Of a DNA stretch of 6,312 bases, positions 1-6,312 are shown piece after piece. The stretch spans positions 1-6,312 of the forward strand of contig JAIXVO010000380.1 of the NCBI GenBank assembly GCA_027482985.1. Direction: 5' to 3'. Both the position numbers and the translations under genes were made by a program. The stretch's first letter is position 1, and each line of letters starts with the position of its first letter. The notes below the pieces were generated by a model. That model ran no database searches, was not told the DNA's origin, and worked only from the letters and a program-made list of their open reading frames with translations. The stretch is from Cyanobacteriota bacterium (lineage in GTDB: Bacteria; Cyanobacteriota; Cyanobacteriia; Leptolyngbyales; Leptolyngbyaceae).

Positions 1-753
1 ATTCAGTCGTTGCAGCATGACGACCAGATCCCGCGCATAAGTCGTATCGATGTAACTGACTAACGGCACGCGATACTGCTGGCTGGCTTTGAGCAGCTCC
101 ACCACACACTCCACATAAAAATTGCGGGTGGCTTCGTCAAAGGCTTCCGCAAAGGTGACGACGAGGGAGCCATCGAAAAAGGCCAGACAGTTACCCGTGT
201 TGGAATGGTCATCCATGTATTGGATCAGCCGTTCGGTTTCCATCTGGAAGCGGCGCATATTCACCCGACGATCGACGGGTTCGCCGCTACTGGTGGCCTT
301 CAGGTCGAAGGGAGTCATTACATCCACATCCACATCTTTCTCGTAGCGAGCGGTGGCAGAATGCAAGTTCTCAAACCAGCCGATTTGCACCAGGGCGATC
401 GGGATTGATAAGTCCTTACCGGGATAAATCTGAGAACCATCGACAGCGAATGTGGAGACATCCGTGAGGCGATCGCGCACCCAGGCCAAACTTTCCTCCC
501 GATTTTGCCAGGTTAAACCCGCCGCTTTAATCCAGTTGGGATCTTGTCCCAGCGGTTCTAATGGTTCAGCCCCCCGATCGAGCGGCTCCAACTCCTGCAA
601 CTGGGCCAACAAGTCCTCATTCCCGACTTGTGACTCGGCGGCTAAAGCGGCGCGATATTGCCTTAAGGCGAGTAAGGCAGCCTGATCAAAGGATTCAAAA
701 TGCGATCGCTTTTCCTTCAATAAGTGCCAAATTCGGGACTGTTTTAAGGGCAT
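1..753 (-). CDS. NurA-domain nuclease, N-terminal 251 codons (3' end outside window)
   Basis: An open frame runs without a stop from the ATG at 753 to the window edge, so the C-terminus is missing. The protein resembles the NurA family, Mn-dependent 5'-3' exonuclease/endonucleases that in archaea work with the HerA ATPase in DNA double-strand-break end resection. Visible marks are the acidic motif VDGSQ (residues 104-108), a second motif FFDGSL (192-197) and a beta-strand-like SYIDTT (233-238). This spacing fits the NurA fold, in which the DGS aspartates coordinate metal. By analogy D105 and D194 are the likely ligands; that assignment is inference. The conserved C-terminal histidine region lies beyond the window. 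No signal peptide or membrane segment is visible, so it should be cytoplasmic. The frame is also open back to an ATG at 828, but that codon sits directly on the U-tract of the upstream terminator. The start at 753, preceded by a weak GGTGGGA-like site, is preferred. The gene follows the infB terminator and is probably its own unit. Family call fairly sure, exact function not. Confidence 0.8.
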   Translation of the reverse strand, partial: MPLKQSRIWHLLKEKRSHFESFDQAALLALRQYRAALAAESQVGNEDLLAQLQELEPLDRGAEPLEPLGQDPNWIKAAGLTWQNREESLAWVRDRLTDVSTFAVDGSQIYPGKDLSIPIALVQIGWFENLHSATARYEKDVDVDVMTPFDLKATSSGEPVDRRVNMRRFQMETERLIQYMDDHSNTGNCLAFFDGSLVVTFAEAFDEATRNFYVECVVELLKASQQYRVPLVSYIDTTYARDLVVMLQRLN

Positions 754-828
754 ACCGCATCCCACCGGAAGAAACCACTTCAATACTTTAGTACTATTCT
801 TTCTCGACAGCACACTTTTCGTTGCCAT
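754..828 (-). other. Short spacer between infB terminator and nurA-like gene
   Basis: These 75 nt should hold the promoter of the nurA-like gene if it is transcribed independently. I see no convincing -35/-10 pair. The AT-rich stretch around 783-800 (minus strand TAGTACTAAAGTATTG) contains TAAAGT, a 4-of-6 match to TATAAT, but no good -35 box at normal spacing. The whole spacer is also open in the nurA frame (25 extra codons), but it encodes a stretch with no NurA-like character. Confidence 0.3.
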
Positions 829-858
829 GAAAAAGGAGCAAGATCATGACCTTGCTCC
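829..858 (-). terminator. Intrinsic terminator of the nusA-infB operon
   Basis: On the minus strand an 8-bp perfect stem, GGAGCAAG (858-851) paired with CTTGCTCC (842-835), encloses an 8-nt loop and is followed at once by TTTTT (834-830). It lies 42 nt after the infB stop codon. The T run is only on the minus-strand side, so it terminates the leftward operon and not a plus-strand transcript. The stem is short but GC-balanced and the geometry is classical. Confidence 0.85.
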
Positions 859-900
859 CTGTTTGAATCTTCGTTGAGGGTGTATTCGTCCCTCTAGCGG

Positions 901-3900
901 TTACTTGGACAGCGTCCGACGCTTGGAGATCATCCGGTAGGCTTCAATGATGTCGCCCAATTCCCAGGAATTGAAATCATCGACACCGATACCGCACTCA
1001 TACCCAGCATTGACTTCCCGCGCATCTTCCTTCATCCGTTTGAGAGAATCCAGGTTGCTTTCCTGAATTACATTGCCGCCGCGCCGGATGCGAATCTTGC
1101 AATTCCGAATGATCTTGCCATTCTGGACATAACAACCCGCCACCTGACCGCGACCCACGGGGAAGACCGCCCGCACTTCCACCTGACCGAGCGCTTCCTC
1201 GACCAATTCGGGATCAAGCAATCCTTCCATCGCCGCCTGAATGTCATCCAGCAGCTTGTAGATGATGTTGTAGTCGCGCACATCCACACCCAGGCGATCC
1301 GCCGCTTGGCGGGCACCTGGAGCCAATGTCGTGTTGAACCCGATAATGACGGCAGAACTGGCAGCCGCCAAATCCACATCCGTTTCGGTAATCTCACCCG
1401 GAGCGGCGTACAACACCCGCACCTGCACTTCATTTTGCGGTAACTGCTTGAAGGAACCCAGAATGGCTTCGACAGAACCTTGAACATCGGCCTTTAAGAC
1501 CAGGTTCAGTTCTTTCAGTTCGCCTTCCTGTGCCCGTGCCGACAGGGTATTCAAACTGACGCGACGAGAGGACATCGCTGCCAGCAGTCGGGATTGCCGT
1601 TGTTCGTCTGTCCGGTCAGAAGAAGTCGATCGCGCCTCTTTCTCGTCCAGGAACACATCGAACTCGTCCCCAGCCGCAGGCACGTCGGTTAAGCCCAACA
1701 CCTCCACGGCAAACGAAGGACCCGCTTCCTTCACCCGTTGACCGCGATCGTCCACCATTGCCCGCACTTTCCCAAAGACGGAACCCGCCACCAGCACATC
1801 GCTGACGCGCAACGTCCCGTTTTGAACCAGTAAAGTAGCAACAGGACCTTTGGCCTTATCCAGGTGAGCTTCAATGACCGTACCTTTCGCGGGGCGATCC
1901 GGGTTGGCATTCAGGTCTTCGACTTCTGCGACCAGCAACACCATCTCTAACAAAGTATCCAGGTTCTCACCCGTCAAAGCACTCACAGGCACCATGATCG
2001 TTTCGCCGCCCCACTCTTCTGGGACTAAGGCAAATTCGGTGAGTTCCTGTTTGACGCGATCGGGTTGTGCCCCTTCCTTATCCACCTTGTTGATCGCCAC
2101 AATGATCGGCACTTCAGCCGCTTTCGCGTGGCTAATGGCCTCAATGGTTTGCGGTTGCACCCCATCGTCTGCCGCTACCACCAGAATGGCAATGTCCGTG
2201 ACTCTCGCACCCCGCGCCCGCATTGCGGTAAACGCTTCGTGACCAGGGGTGTCGAGGAACACGACCTGTTGCATTTTCTCATTGTGTTCGACATCCACAT
2301 GGTAGGCTCCGATGTGCTGGGTGATGCCACCCGCTTCGCCCTGAGCCACTTTCGTTTTCCGAATGGAGTCCAGCAGCGAGGTTTTACCGTGGTCAACGTG
2401 CCCCATGATGGTGACGACGGGCGGACGGCGATGGAGATTTTCTAAGTCTTCCACGGCCAGCATTTCTGTGACCTTGCGGGCTTCTGACTGCTTCGTGCCC
2501 GTTTCCACCACGACCCCTAACTCTTCCGCAACCATGGTGGCAGTTTTGATATCCAGGGTTTGGGTCACGGTGGCCATGATGCCCTTCATGAACAGAGTCC
2601 GAATGATGTCCGTTTCTGGAATCATCATCAAGGCAGCGAGTTCTTGCACCGTTAAACTGCCCTGGAGGGTAATCAGCTCTGGCTTTTCGACTTTCGCTTC
2701 CTGTTCGCGGCGCTCCCGGCGATCGCGCGAGGTGATCTTTTTCCCTCTGGGCGCAGGCGAGGCAACAGGCTTGATCGTGGCTTGCCGCAAAGCTTTCGGT
2801 TTCGCGGGGCGCACCAGAGACAAGCTCACTTGCACAGGTGCGTCTTCATCATCTTGATCTTCATCCAGGAGCAGATCCAGATCTTCGTCTTCATCCAGAT
2901 TGGGTTGCGCCCGTCGCTTAGTTTTCGTGCCGACTTTCGCCGTTTTATTGGCAAACTCCTTGCCTTCTTCTTCCTCTTCCCACTCTTTCGCTTTCTTGGT
3001 TTTCGGGAGAGTCGGACGTGGCTGGAGCGGCTGCGTTTCATCCCCTGGTATCCGGGGTGGTCCGCCTAAATCAGCTTCCCGCCGGGGTCTAGTTTTTAAG
3101 ATGCTGTCTTCGCCAGCCGCTCCCGGCAGTTTCGCTGCGGTTCCTTCTTCGCCATCAGGCCGAACGGGTTTCGGACGGCGCAATTCGACGATCGTTTGCT
3201 GTTGCGGCCGAACGGGTTTCTCCGGAGCGCGAGGGGCTCCCGGTCGATTGGGAGCGGGGCGCGAAGGAGGGGCAATCGCTGATTTGACAGGCGGCTTGGG
3301 TGTTCGACCCACAGGCGCTTCTCCCGCTTTGGTGGGAGCCGCTGTGGTAGAGCGCTCTCCGGTACCTTCGACTTTGACCCGCTTCAAAATGGGTCGATTC
3401 GAAAGATTTGGCTTGGCGCTGGAGACGGATGCAGGTGCTTCACTCCGTTGCGGTGGCACGACCAATTCCGGCGCAGGGGCAGCGGCTCCCTCCACTTCTG
3501 GCTCTGCCAGTGGGGGCACAGTCGTGGTCGTCGGTGCGACTTCGGTGGGGGCCTCCACAGGAGGTGCCGCAACTGCGACAGGCTCCGCTTCGGGCACATC
3601 TGCGCCAGATTCCGGTTCAGTCAGGGGCGCGATCGCGGGCCGACTTTGAACTACGGGCTTTTGCGGTGTCGGAGCTGGACTGGTGCTGACCTGACCCGCA
3701 TTAGGTGTCGGCGGCGTGGGCGCTTCTAGGGACTGACGGGTCACCGATTTAATGGCCACAATTTGCTGTTTCTTTTGGACTGGCGCAGAAATGCGAACCT
3801 TGCCTTCTGGGGCTGGTTGATTGCTGGCGGGCCGATTTGGTGTTGGCTTCATCGAAGAGGCATGACTGGCGGCGTAAGTCTCAGCAGCGGTCCGAATCTG

Positions 3901-4038
3901 CTCAGCTTCGGAGTCGGAAATGGTACTGCTGTGACTTTTCACAGAAATATTCAGTTGTTCGCAAACTGCCAATATGTCCTTATTATCCAAGTTTAGTTCC
4001 CGTGATAGCTCGTAAATTCTGACTTTGCCACTATTCAT
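901..4038 (-). CDS. infB: Translation initiation factor IF-2
   Basis: IF2 is the GTPase that brings fMet-tRNA to the 30S subunit and promotes 50S joining. The 1045-residue protein has an N-terminal IF2_N helical domain (about 1-52), then a long Pro/Ala/charged linker (about 60-450). A second IF2_N-type domain follows (about 453-512), then the GTPase core: G1 GHVDHGKT (546-553), G2 [10 protein letters not shown] (570-579), G3 DTPGH (596-600), G4 NKVD (650-653) and G5 SALTG (686-690). Next come the beta-barrel domain II (about 715-800), domain III (about 840-930, [11 protein letters not shown]) and the C-terminal fMet-tRNA-binding barrel (about 950-1040, ending near GDIIEAYRM). All G motifs are intact. 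The ATG at 4038 has AAGGA four nt upstream inside a purine-rich stretch, and the N-terminus starts in register with the family. It is the last gene of the operon, followed by a terminator. The length is large because of the linker, as in cyanobacterial IF2 generally. Confidence 0.98.
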   Translation of the reverse strand: MNSGKVRIYELSRELNLDNKDILAVCEQLNISVKSHSSTISDSEAEQIRTAAETYAASHASSMKPTPNRPASNQPAPEGKVRISAPVQKKQQIVAIKSVTRQSLEAPTPPTPNAGQVSTSPAPTPQKPVVQSRPAIAPLTEPESGADVPEAEPVAVAAPPVEAPTEVAPTTTTVPPLAEPEVEGAAAPAPELVVPPQRSEAPASVSSAKPNLSNRPILKRVKVEGTGERSTTAAPTKAGEAPVGRTPKPPVKSAIAPPSRPAPNRPGAPRAPEKPVRPQQQTIVELRRPKPVRPDGEEGTAAKLPGAAGEDSILKTRPRREADLGGPPRIPGDETQPLQPRPTLPKTKKAKEWEEEEEGKEFANKTAKVGTKTKRRAQPNLDEDEDLDLLLDEDQDDEDAPVQVSLSLVRPAKPKALRQATIKPVASPAPRGKKITSRDRRERREQEAKVEKPELITLQGSLTVQELAALMMIPETDIIRTLFMKGIMATVTQTLDIKTATMVAEELGVVVETGTKQSEARKVTEMLAVEDLENLHRRPPVVTIMGHVDHGKTSLLDSIRKTKVAQGEAGGITQHIGAYHVDVEHNEKMQQVVFLDTPGHEAFTAMRARGARVTDIAILVVAADDGVQPQTIEAISHAKAAEVPIIVAINKVDKEGAQPDRVKQELTEFALVPEEWGGETIMVPVSALTGENLDTLLEMVLLVAEVEDLNANPDRPAKGTVIEAHLDKAKGPVATLLVQNGTLRVSDVLVAGSVFGKVRAMVDDRGQRVKEAGPSFAVEVLGLTDVPAAGDEFDVFLDEKEARSTSSDRTDEQRQSRLLAAMSSRRVSLNTLSARAQEGELKELNLVLKADVQGSVEAILGSFKQLPQNEVQVRVLYAAPGEITETDVDLAAASSAVIIGFNTTLAPGARQAADRLGVDVRDYNIIYKLLDDIQAAMEGLLDPELVEEALGQVEVRAVFPVGRGQVAGCYVQNGKIIRNCKIRIRRGGNVIQESNLDSLKRMKEDAREVNAGYECGIGVDDFNSWELGDIIEAYRMISKRRTLSK
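2839..2898 (-). repeat. Acidic 10-residue tandem duplication in the IF2 linker
   Basis: Residues 381-390 ([10 protein letters not shown]) and 391-400 ([10 protein letters not shown]) form two adjacent, degenerate 10-residue units. The DNA shows the same: TCTTCATCCAG on the plus strand occurs at 2858-2868 and 2888-2898, exactly 30 nt apart. This suggests an in-frame 30-bp duplication that has since diverged. It gives a strongly acidic patch just before the second IF2_N-type domain. Confidence 0.6.
3158..3220 (-). repeat. 15-bp in-frame direct repeat in the IF2 linker (KPVRP)
   Basis: The plus-strand string GGCCGAACGGGTTTC occurs exactly at 3158-3172 and 3206-3220, 48 nt apart. Both copies encode KPVRP in the infB frame (residues 274-278 and 290-294). 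It is part of the basic, proline-rich low-complexity linker and probably marks expansion of that region by local duplication. Confidence 0.6.
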
Positions 4039-4055
4039 CCAGTCCTTTCCTCTCC
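4039..4055 (-). promoter_or_regulatory. Ribosome binding site of infB
   Basis: The minus strand reads GGAGAGGAAAGGACTGG directly before the infB ATG. The AAGGA core (4047-4043) lies 4 nt from the start codon, and other Shine-Dalgarno-like matches overlap it. The purine-rich tract supports the ATG at 4038 as the true start. Confidence 0.6.
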
Positions 4056-4179
4056 GTACTTTACCCAGGTTTTACATAGTTGCCTACCGTTTTGCCTAAA
4101 ATGACATCCGATCAACAATCAGACCTTATGATTCTAAATCTCAGGCACTTCGCCCATCATACGGCGTTAGGCTGATTCG

Positions 4180-4203
4180 CAATCACTAGTCTTCTAGTGA
4201 TCG
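4180..4203 (-). repeat. Hairpin-forming inverted repeat upstream of infB
   Basis: On the minus strand ATCACTAG (4201-4194), loop AAGA, and CTAGTGAT (4189-4182) pair perfectly. One G-U and one further C-G pair extend the stem to 10 bp. It lies about 140 nt before the infB start codon. No T-run follows on either strand, so it is not a normal intrinsic terminator. It may be an RNA structure in the infB leader or a protein-binding palindrome in DNA. Confidence 0.6.
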
Positions 4204-4379
4204 TAACCGCACTCACCTATTTGTGAGCAGCCACTCTCAAATTTTGCACAAATCTTTTGAACCTGTAGCCGTTTTGATGGGAATCGGCTGAGAGCGACCT
4301 TGTGGAACAGTTTTTCTCTTGTGGGGCTGTTCAGACAGGTGGGGCTGCTAAACCGCACAGTCCGTTCAACTGAAATCAC
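4194..4379 (-). CDS. Possible small leader ORF, 61 codons (doubtful)
   Basis: A GTG at 4379 follows GAGGAG (4389-4384) by 4 nt, which is a good Shine-Dalgarno placement. A TTG one codon earlier is a poorer option. The frame runs 61 codons and stops at TAG (4196-4194), inside the 5' arm of the large hairpin. The product begins VISVERTVRF, is basic and has four cysteines; I recognise no family, membrane segment or motif. The composition is not clearly coding, and a 61-codon open frame can arise by chance. It is listed because of its ribosome binding site and its position between ylxR and infB. Confidence 0.2.
   Translation of the reverse strand: MISVERTVRFSSPTCLNSPTREKLFHKVALSRFPSKRLQVQKICAKFESGCSQIGECGYDH
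4321..4347. repeat. 9-nt direct repeat GTGGGGCTG
   Basis: GTGGGGCTG occurs at 4321-4329 and 4339-4347 on the plus strand, 18 nt apart, in the ylxR-infB gap. A third copy lies at 6262-6270, inside rimP, so the word may simply be common in this genome. The 18-nt spacing is not a whole number of helical turns, which weakens an operator reading. Confidence 0.4.
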
Positions 4380-4430
4380 CAAGCTCCTCTAAGCACTTAA
4401 CATCAGGTTCTGTCACGTCGGACTTCTACC

Positions 4431-4709
4431 TTATCGTTTTGGCTCATCTTTTGCAACGAGCGGATTCATTAAACGACAGGTTAGTTCATGGTAAATGTGC
4501 TCTGGGACAGTCGCTTTTAACGCCCGCCCCAAGCGGTTCTTTTTTTGCGCGCCCTTCAAACACTCGGTGGTGGGGCACAAGTAGGCAGAACGGCCCATGC
4601 CTGCTGCGATCGCGATCGCGTGCGACGGATATACTCGCACAATGCGCCAAAATTCAGATTTGGGTGCCGTTCTGCGACAGACCAGGCAACGCCGAAGATT
4701 CGGTTTCAC
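4431..4709 (-). CDS. ylxR: YlxR/RnpM family RNA-binding protein (DUF448)
   Basis: This small basic protein (92 residues) belongs to the YlxR family. In Bacillus the family member (RnpM) binds RNase P RNA and modulates its activity; other members have been proposed as nucleoid-associated regulators. The N-terminal RRCLVCRR (6-13, the R-x-C-x-x-C-R signature) and the central GRSAYLC (39-45, usually GRGAYxC) are clear. The lysine-rich KKNRLGRALK (56-65) also fits the family. Four cysteines (C8, C11, C45, C50) are paired in sequence and might bind a metal, though this is not established. The start is GTG at 4709, since no in-frame ATG is present between the nusA stop and the RRC motif. The gene is 16 nt downstream of nusA, and its AGGAG overlaps the nusA stop codon, so it is surely co-transcribed and perhaps translationally coupled. 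The ylxQ gene that sits next in Bacillus is not seen here. Confidence 0.95.
   Translation of the reverse strand: MKPNLRRCLVCRRTAPKSEFWRIVRVYPSHAIAIAAGMGRSAYLCPTTECLKGAQKKNRLGRALKATVPEHIYHELTCRLMNPLVAKDEPKR
4606..4619. repeat. Two overlapping HIP1 octamers
   Basis: GCGATCGC occurs at 4606-4613 and again at 4612-4619, sharing two bases, inside ylxR, where it encodes part of the AIAIAA stretch. Seven further exact copies lie at 469, 702, 2719, 3629, 4865, 5279 and 6179. This density is the best single sign of a cyanobacterial host. HIP1 is spread through genes, is often methylated at GATC, and has no gene-specific role here. Confidence 0.9.
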
Positions 4710-4721
4710 GATGAGATGCAG

Positions 4722-4728
4722 GCTCCTA
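4722..4728 (-). promoter_or_regulatory. ylxR Shine-Dalgarno overlapping the nusA stop codon
   Basis: The minus strand reads TAGGAGC: the nusA stop TAG (4728-4726) shares its last two bases with AGGAG (4727-4723). The distance to the ylxR GTG is 13 nt, longer than the usual 5-9. Terminating ribosomes on nusA would therefore sit on this site, which fits translational coupling. Confidence 0.5.
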
Positions 4729-6030
4729 AGCCTCGTCTAAAACTTCATCCGGTTCTGGTAAGGGTGCGGCTTCGGCGGCTTCTGGTTCGGTTTCCAGATA
4801 CTCTTCTTCATCGTCATACTCTTCTTCATAGTCGGCAGCAAAGGCGCGACTTTGATTTTCCGCCGCGATCGCCGCTGCCTTCCGGTCTTCCGCCTCGTAA
4901 TCGTATTTCGCCGTGTCCTTAATGTCGATTTTCCAGTTGGTCAGACGCGCTGCTAGACGAACATTTTGCCCTTCTTTGCCGATCGCTAAACTGAGCTGAT
5001 CTTCTGCCACTAAAACATGAGCTTGGCGACCCTCTGGATCGACTAAGCGGACTTCATCGACGCGGGCGGGGCTGAGGGCATTGGCAATATAGGTAGCGGG
5101 ATCGGGCGACCAGCGAATTACATCAATTTTTTCGCCTCGTAATTCATTCACGACCACTTGAATGCGGGAACCCCGTGCCCCAATACAAGCGCCGACTGGG
5201 TCAACATCCCGTTCCAAGGTATCGACCGCAATCTTGGTGCGCGGCCCCACTGATCGCGAGGGGGGATTGGCTTCTCGAGCGATCGCCACCACCCGCACAA
5301 TTTCATCCTCAATTTCTGGAACTTCGTTGGCAAACAGATAGACAACCAGCCCGGCATCGGCTCGCGATACCAGCAGTTGGGCCCCGCGATGGGAACCTTC
5401 CGAAACGCGCTTCAGATAGACCTTGAAGGTGGCATTCGCCCGATAGTTATCATTCGGTAGTTGTTCTCGTTTCGGCAATTCCGCTTCTACTTCCGGTTGC
5501 CCAAACCCACTCGTGACCGCCATGATCACCGATTGCCGCTCAAATCTGAGGACGCGCGCCTGTAAGACCGTACTTTCTAAATCCTGAAATTCTTCCTGGA
5601 CTAACTTGCGTTGCTGATCCCGCAACTTCTGGGACAACACCTGCTTCGTCTGAATCGCGGCCATCCGCCCAAAATCACCCTGATCCGGTGTCACATCTAA
5701 CACCACCGTATCTCCCGGTTGCGCCTCGGCCGCTACTTCCTGCACTTCTTGGAGGGCAATTTGGTGATCGGGGTTATCGACTTCCTCCACAATCGTCTTC
5801 GTGGCGAGGACTCGAAACCCTTCTTCTTCAATATCCAGTTCGACTTCAAAGTTCAAAAAATAATCTTCATCAAAACTGCCGCTATCCAACCGTTGGGTGC
5901 GGCGATAGCGCTCATAGCCTTTCAACAATGCTTCTCGTAAAGCGGCCTGAACTGAAGTTTTGGGTAAGTTCCGCTCGCGACTGATATTGTCAATCATGTC
6001 TCTGAGTCCAGGGAGGGCAACCATTGACAT
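4726..6030 (-). CDS. nusA: Transcription termination/antitermination factor NusA
   Basis: NusA binds RNA polymerase near the RNA exit channel and modulates pausing, intrinsic termination and antitermination. The 434-residue protein has the N-terminal RNAP-binding domain (about 1-130, starting MSMVALPGL), an S1 domain (about 135-215), KH1 (about 225-300, loop GACIGARGSRIQ at 280-291) and KH2 (about 320-375, loop AIGKEGQNV at 349-357). It ends in an acidic tail (about 378-434, with EEEYDDEEE). The two C-terminal AR repeats of E. coli NusA are absent, as is usual outside proteobacteria. I chose the ATG at 6030 because GGAGA lies 8 nt upstream and the protein begins in register with the family. 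An upstream TTG at 6078 is in frame but would add 16 residues of no family character. A second ATG two codons in (6024) cannot be excluded. The gene lies between rimP and ylxR, the standard order. Confidence 0.97.
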   Translation of the reverse strand: MSMVALPGLRDMIDNISRERNLPKTSVQAALREALLKGYERYRRTQRLDSGSFDEDYFLNFEVELDIEEEGFRVLATKTIVEEVDNPDHQIALQEVQEVAAEAQPGDTVVLDVTPDQGDFGRMAAIQTKQVLSQKLRDQQRKLVQEEFQDLESTVLQARVLRFERQSVIMAVTSGFGQPEVEAELPKREQLPNDNYRANATFKVYLKRVSEGSHRGAQLLVSRADAGLVVYLFANEVPEIEDEIVRVVAIAREANPPSRSVGPRTKIAVDTLERDVDPVGACIGARGSRIQVVVNELRGEKIDVIRWSPDPATYIANALSPARVDEVRLVDPEGRQAHVLVAEDQLSLAIGKEGQNVRLAARLTNWKIDIKDTAKYDYEAEDRKAAAIAAENQSRAFAADYEEEYDDEEEYLETEPEAAEAAPLPEPDEVLDEA

Positions 6031-6129
6031 AACTGAATTCTCCGTAATGTGAGGATGGCAAAATCGTGAATTAAACAAATGGGTGGGGCAACCCAGGGCA
6101 TGAACGTTGGTCTGAACTTGAGCGCTGAT
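6031..6129 (-). other. rimP-nusA spacer with RBS and small hairpin
   Basis: The 99-nt spacer contains the nusA ribosome binding site GGAGA (6043-6039, 8 nt before the ATG). It also has a small hairpin, TGGGT (6095-6091) pairing with ACCCA (6084-6080) around a 6-nt loop, followed by TTTGTTT (6079-6073). The stem is only 5 bp, so as a terminator it is weak at best. It could attenuate transcription into nusA, but that is inference. Confidence 0.4.
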
Positions 6130-6312
6130 TCACTCACCTTCGACCAGTTGAACCTTGGTAATAATCTCGCGTGGAATAGCGATCGCCCGCCCTTTCAAAC
6201 TTAAATGCACAGCCGCTTCATCGCGCCGAATTAAGCGCCCCGTCCAAGCCTGCTGTCCAGCGTGGGGCTGCGAGGCGGTCACGGCGACTGTAAATCCTTT
6301 AAATGAAAGGAA
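6130..6312 (-). CDS. rimP: Ribosome maturation factor RimP, C-terminal 60 residues
   Basis: Only the last 60 codons and the TGA stop (6132-6130) are in the window; the 5' part lies beyond the right edge. RimP binds the free 30S subunit and is needed for its late assembly. The visible piece is the C-terminal SH3-like barrel: FLSFKGFTVAV at the start, then TGRLIRRDEAAVHL and KGRAIAIPREIITKVQL, followed by VEGE at the end. The pattern of a 'fKG..v.v' strand, then 'G.L' and a closing 'ip...I..v.L' strand is typical of the family. The position directly upstream of nusA is the conserved operon order in most bacteria, and this supports the call strongly. A HIP1 octamer (6179) lies inside the gene. 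Nothing abnormal is seen in the visible portion. Confidence 0.92.
   Translation of the reverse strand, partial: FLSFKGFTVAVTASQPHAGQQAWTGRLIRRDEAAVHLSLKGRAIAIPREIITKVQLVEGE

Larger units (their letters stand above)
4039..4430 (-). other. 392-nt ylxR-infB intergenic/leader region
   Basis: This gap has no recognised gene, although it lies inside an operon whose other junctions are short. It contains a strong hairpin (4180-4203), a smaller one next to it (CTCAC/GTGAG on the plus strand at 4212-4216 and 4223-4227, 6-nt loop), a 9-nt direct repeat (4321-4347) and a short frame with a good ribosome binding site (4194-4379). A weak promoter-like pair lies close to infB: TTTAGG at 4100-4095, then 16 nt, then TATGTA at 4078-4073. 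Each box matches consensus at only about 3 of 6 positions. No T-tract follows the hairpins, so there is no intrinsic terminator here. The region could be a long 5' leader or promoter region for infB, but that is inference. Confidence 0.6.

Noticed and set aside
754..828. Upstream ATG (828) as start of the nurA-like gene
   Set aside because: It sits immediately after the terminator's T-run with no ribosome binding site, and the added 25 residues do not look NurA-like.
1874..2445. Overlapping plus-strand frames of 122-126 codons opposite the IF2 GTPase domain
   Set aside because: The minus-strand frame encodes intact G motifs across this stretch; the antisense products have no recognisable domain.
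2900..3649. A 249-codon plus-strand open frame opposite infB
   Set aside because: It is the antisense shadow of the GC-rich Pro/Ala linker, is itself Gly/Ala/Ser-rich low complexity, and has no family features.
4073..4100. TTTAGG-16-TATGTA as an infB promoter
   Set aside because: Each box matches consensus at only about half of its positions, so it is noted in the gap entry and not called as a promoter.
4039..4430. A decayed ylxQ (L7Ae-like) gene in the ylxR-infB gap
   Set aside because: The position matches ylxQ in Bacillus, but no L7Ae-like sequence can be read in the minus-strand frames that I inspected.
6031..6078. Extended NusA start at TTG 6078
   Set aside because: It lacks a ribosome binding site and adds 16 residues unlike NusA, whereas ATG 6030 has GGAGA at 8 nt and the family-like N-terminus.

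Overview
The window looks like a piece of a cyanobacterial chromosome. The palindrome GCGATCGC (HIP1, the highly iterated octamer typical of many cyanobacteria) occurs nine times in 6.3 kb, at 469, 702, 2719, 3629, 4606, 4612, 4865, 5279 and 6179, where about 0.1 would be expected by chance. The proteins also read as cyanobacterial: NusA has the short form without C-terminal AR repeats, and IF2 has a very long Pro/Ala-rich N-terminal linker. I cannot place the genus.

All supported genes lie on the minus strand, so transcription runs from high to low coordinates. In that order they are: the C-terminal end of rimP (6312-6130, cut by the window edge); a 97-99 nt gap with a small hairpin; nusA (6030-4726); ylxR/rnpM (4709-4431), only 16 nt further on; an unusually long 392-nt gap (4430-4039); infB (4038-901); a clear intrinsic terminator (858-829); and the first 251 codons of a NurA-domain nuclease gene (753-1), cut by the other window edge.

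The first four genes are the classical transcription/translation operon. RimP matures the 30S subunit, NusA controls RNA polymerase pausing and termination, YlxR/RnpM is a small RNA-binding protein of this operon, and IF2 is the initiation GTPase that delivers fMet-tRNA. The operon ends at the terminator after infB. The NurA-like gene is probably a separate unit concerned with DNA-end processing.

Most of the window is ordinary core genome. The part least explained is the ylxR-infB gap. It holds a 10-bp-stem hairpin, a neighbouring smaller hairpin, a 9-nt direct repeat, and a roughly 61-codon reading frame that has a good ribosome binding site and stops inside the large hairpin. I found no clear new biological system. 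This leader-like gap is the best candidate for undescribed regulation.
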